A DNA stretch of 64,000 nucleotides. Origin: Macrolepiota albuminosa (taxonomy: Eukaryota > Basidiomycota > Agaricomycetes > Agaricales > Agaricaceae). The notes beneath the pieces are model-generated. The model saw only the letters and a program-made list of their open reading frames with translations. It was not told the DNA's origin and ran no database searches. The position numbers were made by a program, and so were the translations under genes. Position 1 is the first letter of the stretch, and every line of letters starts with the position of its first letter. The stretch lies in assembly GCA_027475525.1 (NCBI GenBank), contig JAMWFC010000082.1:124001-188000 (forward strand), read 5' to 3'. Below, piece after piece: positions 58,573 to 64,000 of this stretch.

Positions 58573-58808
58573 TGTAGCGTAGTCCGCTATGTGGCATTGG
58601 CCACATAGCTTTACTTACCTTACAGTAGATACTATTATATTATATTTATTATAATATAATATTAATTTACATTACTATATAAATTAGTTTACCAGCTGCT
58701 TACAAAGCAGCTTATTTTTGTGTATACTACATTGCCAATAGACCGGTCTGGTCTGATTCAGTGTCGTGTGTGCACACTAAGCTCTCTAACCCTCGTAACT
58801 TCGTTACA
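58573..58808 (+). repeat. Gypsy LTR, copy 3 (5' LTR of the younger element)
   Basis: A 236-bp repeat, TGTAGCGTAGTCCG to CTTCGTTACA, in plus orientation, homologous to the two LTRs at 39 and 43.5 kb in reverse. It keeps its CG dinucleotides, unlike the older copies. Inverted repeats GCTATGTGGC-ATTG-GCCACATAGC and GCTGCTT-ACA-AAGCAGC are perfect. It sits inside the RT start of the older gypsy element. Confidence 0.9.
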
Positions 58809-58900
58809 TTTTTTTGAATCTGCCAGCTAGGATCTATTGCCTAGCATCTGACATCAGTCGTTGAGTTCGTTGACAGAACTCTATCAGCTTCTCGAGCTTC

Positions 58901-61822
58901 TTGCACAGCCACACCATGCAAATTTCAAACAGGGGATCGATGAGTAATCCCATACCTGCAGCGCCCACTGACGGCGGGCGAAATGCCCACGACCTACGGG
59001 AAGACCCAGCAGACACCCAGGACGCATCAGCGTCCAATGCGGGTCAGGTAAGACCCAAGGCTCGAGACCGAGGTCAGAGTACCGACCTGGCCGGGAATGA
59101 GAGCGAGGCCCGGAGAGCTGAAAGCTCACAGCAGGACGGTCCGCAACGCCTCCAAGACAAGATGCCCGGGGGATTAACGCCCCCAGTTACGCAGCTGCCA
59201 GGAGGACCGCGACGGTCTAGCCGATTGGCTTCCAAAGAACCCCCGCAGGACGGCCGACAGTCAACCGGCGCCTATGGCGCCCCAGGAGACGCCGAGTTGT
59301 CAGTACGGACTGGGAGAGCCCTCCCTGCGAGCCGGAGCAGTGGGACCAGGCGGTCCACAGCGGGTCCAATGCCTTCTAAAGTAGCGGAAGCCCGCTTAGA
59401 AGAGGTACCGGAGGAGGCTGCAAGGCCTGAAGTATACCGCGCGGAAGATCGATTTCCGCGCACACCAGCAGTGGAGGAAGCTCCGGAGGTTGTAGAGCTT
59501 CCAGAGGAGGTGATGGAGTTGTCAAGTGACGACAACGTCGGAGCAGAGGAACAGCGGCTGAAAACCGCGTACACTGTGCGCTTGCGGGTGTTCTGGGACT
59601 TGCACCCAGAGGTGATGAAATACACCACCCAAGCGTGACTCGAGCGCTACGCATCAGCCCATATAGTAGCACTTAGGTGACAAGGGCACGAAGTGCCCAA
59701 TGTATTCAGTACGAAATATACTGATTTGATGGTGAGAGTGCTCACTATGGAGCTGCAAATGTATGTGCAGCGTAAGGCCACACAGCAATCGGGGGTCTCA
59801 ACCCCCTGGAGCCACACGTCCGAGGAATGCTCGGCACGACGCAATCAAGACGTCGGAATCGAGCTAGTGGAGGCACTAGCACGGGCGCAAGAAGTGCCCA
59901 AAGTAAGACCGGTGAGTACTTTTTATACTCCAGCAGGACAAGGGTGGCGTGAGGAGCCCCCGCACATGCGTAACCATGACCATAGGACAGATATGTCAGG
60001 TCCGGATGGGCATGATAGCACTGTGCTCAAAGTGGAAAGCGAGGCATCCGTGATGCCACGCGTGCCCATGGCCAAAACATTGAGCAACAGAGTTGCGTAT
60101 CAACGTATGCGCAATGGCGACCTCAGGACTAAGGGACAGTCCCTTATCGACAATCAGGGCATCGTATTCGAGGGCACTAAGCCCATTGACGAGATGCGTC
60201 GTCAATTCGTCACGCAGGGTCAGGAGAATCAAGCTTCTCCAGGTCCAGGGCGGCGCAACGATCATGATCGAGGAGACTTCCTCGATCAAGATGGCACCAT
60301 GAGATGTGATGTCCCTGGTAACAGCCGGGATGACGGCCCTAAGTCGATTCCTCGAGACGAGGGCAATTATGCCCACAGTCGAGGAGGCTCGGGACGTCCT
60401 CTGCAAGGTGGACGGGGGAAGTCACTTCCCCATGCCGCTGATTTGGCGACTAGATCCCCGGGTCAGCGGGAAGCCATTCGAATGCATCGTGAAGCCATGC
60501 ACAATCGCCTGCATCGAGTAGTCAATGATGCCCTGGGCGTAACCTTACGGTTACCAGATGGAGTGAAGCTGCGTAAAGCAGACAGTAGGCACATTCGCGC
60601 CTATACAGGCGCATCCAAGTTCAGCGACCTGGAAGATTGGGCGATGGATGTATGCACCCATCTTGCCATGTGCTTATATGGAGGTGACCGTATGGAACGA
60701 GAACGAATCTTCGTTCTGCCTGAGTTCTTGGCTGGAGAGGCCATGGGTTGGTTTCAACGGGCAGTACTGCACATCAACTGTGTCCAATATGACTGGACGT
60801 TTAAAGGAGTCCTTACAGGACTGTACGATCGATTCGTACACCCCTCAACGCTCCAGGATGCAAGGCGGGACTTCCAGTCCGCCAAGTACACCGAGAAGTT
60901 GGGAGTACAAGGGTTCTATGATACCCTTAATGACCATGCCCAGAACATGGCAGTATACCCGGACGGGTATACAATGCTCGAAACGTTCTTGGATGGCATT
61001 CCAGCGGATATGCGCCGCTATTTGATACGTGAGGACGGATTGTCCCCAGAAGTCAATGATGTGGAAGAATTTGTGGCATATGCCATCCGGTATGAGCAGT
61101 CTCTGAAGACTGCTAACCACTACAAACATCGGAGTGGGCACAAAGGGGGACCCAGGCGACTACCGCCTGGTGGGACACCCTCACGGGGTCAGCATGTGGG
61201 GACCTTCCTGGCCAAAAAGACCAATTTGGACCGTGACCGCAACACGTGGTTTGTTGTACGCAGAACCCCTGCTGCAAACCGAGAGCGGAGCCGCCCACGC
61301 CCAGAGCGGGCGCCGGACGGCGAACGTCCTAAACCAAGGCCGGACTTCAAGCCGGCCAACCCACCGGGGCAGTCGGGGACTTGCTTCGCATGTGGCCAAC
61401 CAGGCCACTACGCTACCAACTGCCCTGCGAAGCCAGGACCCCCGAGGAAGGGGTATACACCTCGTGCCCACCTTCGAGCTGCACATACTGCAGCCGCGAG
61501 TGGGAGTGATGGAGACGTATCTGCCAATTCTGAGGCAGAGCACCCCACAAACGACCAGGAGCCCCCAGAGGAGGCATTGGGCGCCAAGCCCGAGAGTGTG
61601 GTCGTGGAGGGGGAGGAGTACGTCACAGTCAACGTATATGACGACGTCTACGACAATGAGTATTACAGTCGCGACAGCGACTCTGAATGCCTAGCGGCGA
61701 TGACGGATTGGCCGTCCACAAATAATCCCGAATGGAATAACGTAGTTCGGATGAAGAAGGTGACCCTTCATCGTGCAGAGGGCACTTTGCAGCGCCCTAC
61801 ATTGAAACGAGCAGACACGTAG
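58901..61822 (+). pseudogene. gag of the younger gypsy element (two in-frame TGA codons)
   Basis: One reading frame runs from 58901 to 61822, interrupted only by TGA at 59636-59638 and another about 40 bases later. Both could be CGA to TGA changes. The N-terminal 245 residues are acidic and low-complexity. The capsid part shows WAMDVCTHLAMCLYGGDRM, GEAMGWFQRAVLHI, YDWTFKGVLTGLYDRFVHP and ETFLDGIPADMRRYLI. The nucleocapsid has the zinc knuckle CFACGQPGHYATNC and Arg/Pro-rich flanks. The apparent C-terminus at 61822 lies in a 77-bp duplicated segment and is artificial; after merging the copies the frame would run on about 30 codons to a stop near 61923. Confidence 0.82.
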
Positions 61823-61894
61823 TTCGGATGAAGAAGGTGACCCTTCATCGTGCAGAGGGCACTTTGCAGCGCCCTACATTGAAACGAGCAGACA
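61740..61894. repeat. 77-bp tandem duplication at the gag-pol junction (probable assembly artefact)
   Basis: Bases from 61740 recur from 61817 unchanged for 77-78 positions. The duplication inserts 77 bases (two modulo three) just where gag ends and pol begins, so the frame relation seen in the raw sequence is misleading. Confidence 0.85.
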
Positions 61895-64000
61895 GGAGTG
61901 CCTGGTCTCATATGTGGACGTAGACGGCCACAAGGCATGGACCCTATGGGACTCTGGGAGTACCACATCGGGCATAATGCCCCAGTTTGCCCATGTGTAC
62001 GGAATATCTGTGCAGGAGTTGGATACGCCATTGGCGTTACAGCTGGGCACCGTAGGGAGCCGAGCCATGGTGCAGTATGGGACAAATGTGAATGTCCAAA
62101 CGCTGGGCTCACGTAGCCGGGAATACATGGATGTAGCGAACTTCGATCGCTACGATATGATACTGGGAACGCCATTCATGCGGCGTAACAAAGTCATATT
62201 AGACTTTGACCAATGTCAGGTACTAGTGAATGGGAAAGTGATCCCAGCCGAACGAGCTACAGCAGACGACACTGATAATTGTCTGCGACATCATCGCACT
62301 ACGGAGAAATGCAAGGACTCTCCATGACTTGGCCGGCGCAGAGTGCCAGCCGTGGAGGATGTGGAGGAGGAAGTGCAGGCTATGCCTGGACTGAGTGCAG
62401 ACCACAACGTGGTAATGATGAGCGAGGAGGAGTATCAAGCCTCCAAGAGGAGCAACAAGCGAATAATCGCTCCTGAGATTCGAGGCGCAAGGCCTCCAGA
62501 CAAACGCCATCAAAAGGTGAGACGACGGGAGGACTCAGTGGATGTATGTCCACCTACGTCCTTACAATTCAAGTTGGAAGACTTGGAAGACAGTATCCGA
62601 GAGGCGGAAGCCTCAGAAGAGGGGGACACTCGGTCCCTATGGGAGCGACCAGCCCCCCTACCGGAGTACGACTGGGCATACGACCCCCAAATGCCGCAAG
62701 AGTGGAACGAGCTGGTGGCAGCCACATGTGCGCGAAATGCGCACCAGAGACGGATGACCGTCAAACCAGCATATCGCCAGCCAGCCCCGGACGAGGTATC
62801 CGTAGCGTACTCGCTTGTACGTGAAGGAAGAAGCCTTGTGGCTTATAAGGCAGCGGCAGCGGGTGCCCCGCTGAGACTACATATACCTGATGACAGTGTC
62901 AATCGGGTGCTCGCAATGCGCAAGCAGTATGCACCGCCACCTCGGCCACCCTCAGAGACGGTGGAAGTACTTCCCCCGGTACGCATGAAGGGGAAACAGA
63001 AGGCGACAAGCCTTCATGAGGAAGATATTCCTCGGTTGCATCAGCAATGGCAAGAAGAATTTGCCGACATGGTCAATGGGACCAAGGAGGAGCTCCCGCC
63101 ATGGCGGGAGGTGAACCATGAGATTAATCTCATAGATGAGAACAAGCAGTATAAGTACCACTTGCCGCGCTGTCCGTGCGCCCTCCAGGAGCAACTACGC
63201 GATAAGACTAATCGCTATTTGAATGCTCAATGGTGGTCCCCATGCACCACTGCTCAAGCTGCACCGTTATTGTGCATCCCGAAGAAGGATGGAACCCTTC
63301 AAACAGCTCTTGATGCACGTCAGCGCAATGACAATACCATAAAGGATGTAACTCCTTTACCAGATCAAGAGGTGATCCGGGAAGACGTGGCTCGGGCGAA
63401 GTATCGCTCGAAGATTGACCTTACTGACACTTACGAGCAGGTGCGCATTCGCACCGAGGACGTACCCAAGACCGTATTTGCGTCGATCATGGGTACATTC
63501 ACGAGCAATATAATGCAGATTGGAGACTGCAATGCTCCAGCAACTTTCCAGAGGCTAATGACCTCTATCTTCCAAGACATAATAGGACGTTTCATGCACG
63601 TCTACTTAGATGACATATTCATCTACTCGGATACCATGGAGGAGCATGAGCAGCACCTCAGAGTCGTATTCGAACGACTGCACAAGTACAAGTTGTACTT
63701 GAAGTGGAAAAAATGTGAGCTCTACGCTCAGAGTATAGACTGCCTAGGGCATGTCATAGATGAGCGGGGTATCCACCCTGATCAGGACAAGCTCGATCGT
63801 ATTCAGGAGTGGCGCACGCCCCGAAACTACAATGACATCCAACAATTCGTTGGCCTTGTCAACTACATATCAAGCTTCTTGCCCAATGTCACAGCCTATA
63901 CTGGGCCACTTATGGCCATGACGCAGAACGGATCACCGTTCAATTGGAGGCCATTGCACCAGCGGTGCTTTGAGATGGTCAAACGGATCTGTACAAAGAC
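61818..64000 (+). pseudogene. pol of the younger gypsy element: protease and reverse transcriptase (one stop, runs off the window)
   Basis: One frame is open from about 61818 to the end except for TGA at 62325-62327. The retropepsin motif is WTLWDSGSTTSGIM, followed by DMILGTPFMRRNKVILDF. RT begins around 63010 with LPPWREVNHEINLI and shows PLLCIPKKDGTLQTALDAR, YRSKIDLTDTYEQVRI, APATFQRLMTSIF, the catalytic HVYLDDIFIYS and CLGHVIDERGI, then the thumb region up to the window end. RNase H and integrase are beyond it. The TGA could be a single CGA to TGA change. Confidence 0.88.

Larger units (their letters stand above)
58573..64000 (+). mobile_element. Younger Ty3/gypsy retrotransposon (continues beyond window)
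   Basis: 5' LTR (58573-58808), leader, gag (58901-61822) and pol with protease and reverse transcriptase to the window end. CG-rich, long frames, few stops: much younger than the elements it sits among. Integrase, possible accessory frame and 3' LTR would lie outside the window. The older relatives at 39-43.5 kb preserve only such 3' parts. Confidence 0.9.

Overview
The window is nuclear DNA of a filamentous basidiomycete, almost certainly an Agaricomycete. The evidence is dense genes with many short (about 50-70 bp) GT-AG introns, exons as small as 11-19 nt, fungal gene families (Nha1-type Na+/H+ antiporter, NRPS-like adenylate-forming reductase, polyporopepsin-type aspartic protease, BBE-like FAD oxidase), and Ty3/gypsy and DIRS-like retroelements. 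Intron-containing tRNA genes fit the same picture. Exon boundaries were derived by eye from splice signals, reading-frame continuity and remembered family motifs; no search was run.

Layout. 1-4.7 kb: no recognisable gene, one 16-bp minisatellite. 4.7-7.7 kb (+): Nha1/Sod2 antiporter, 9 exons. 8.0-10.6 kb (-): phenol-hydroxylase-like FAD monooxygenase. 13.8-17.4 kb (+): A-T-R adenylate-forming reductase. 17.5-21.9 kb: six intron-containing tRNA-Glu genes, three on each side of a GDA1/CD39 nucleoside diphosphatase and all pointing away from it. 22.1-28.0 kb: a conserved basidiomycete protein (-), a DcpS-type scavenger decapping hydrolase (+) and a secreted BBE-like FAD oxidase (+). 28.3-29.8 kb (-): a multi-pass membrane protein broken by a 100-N gap. 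30.6-32.7 kb (+): an 11-exon aspartic protease with signal peptide and likely GPI signal. 32.7-35.3 kb: repeat-rich intergenic DNA. 35.3-38.4 kb (-): an alpha/beta hydrolase and an N2227/carnosine N-methyltransferase-like protein.

From about 39 kb to the end the window is a transposon graveyard with nested insertions. It holds two decayed 3' ends of one gypsy family (LTRs about 235 bp) with a long extra reading frame between integrase and 3' LTR, a 912-bp solo LTR with a 4-bp target duplication, a minisatellite, a DIRS-like RT/RNase H/tyrosine-recombinase relic, a fragment of a second adenylation-domain gene, and a broken PIF1-like helicase joined to a cysteine-protease-like domain. A gypsy element (53.6-58.6 kb) sits inside that helicase. 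A younger gypsy element (58.6 kb to window end) sits inside the RT of that gypsy. The 39-48 kb relics are strongly CpG-poor, and relics there and in the helicase carry stops where tryptophan is expected, as methylation-driven decay would leave.

A separate signal is technical. Seven places carry a direct repeat of period exactly 77 bp, one of them spanning an N gap of exactly 100. This is the footprint of unmerged 77-mer contig overlaps, not biology, and it damages the GDA1 N-terminus, the membrane-protein gene and the gag-pol junction of the young gypsy element. The best candidates for undescribed biology are the helicase-protease fusion, the gypsy accessory reading frame, the hairpins conserved in the LTRs and the outward-facing tRNA-Glu cluster.
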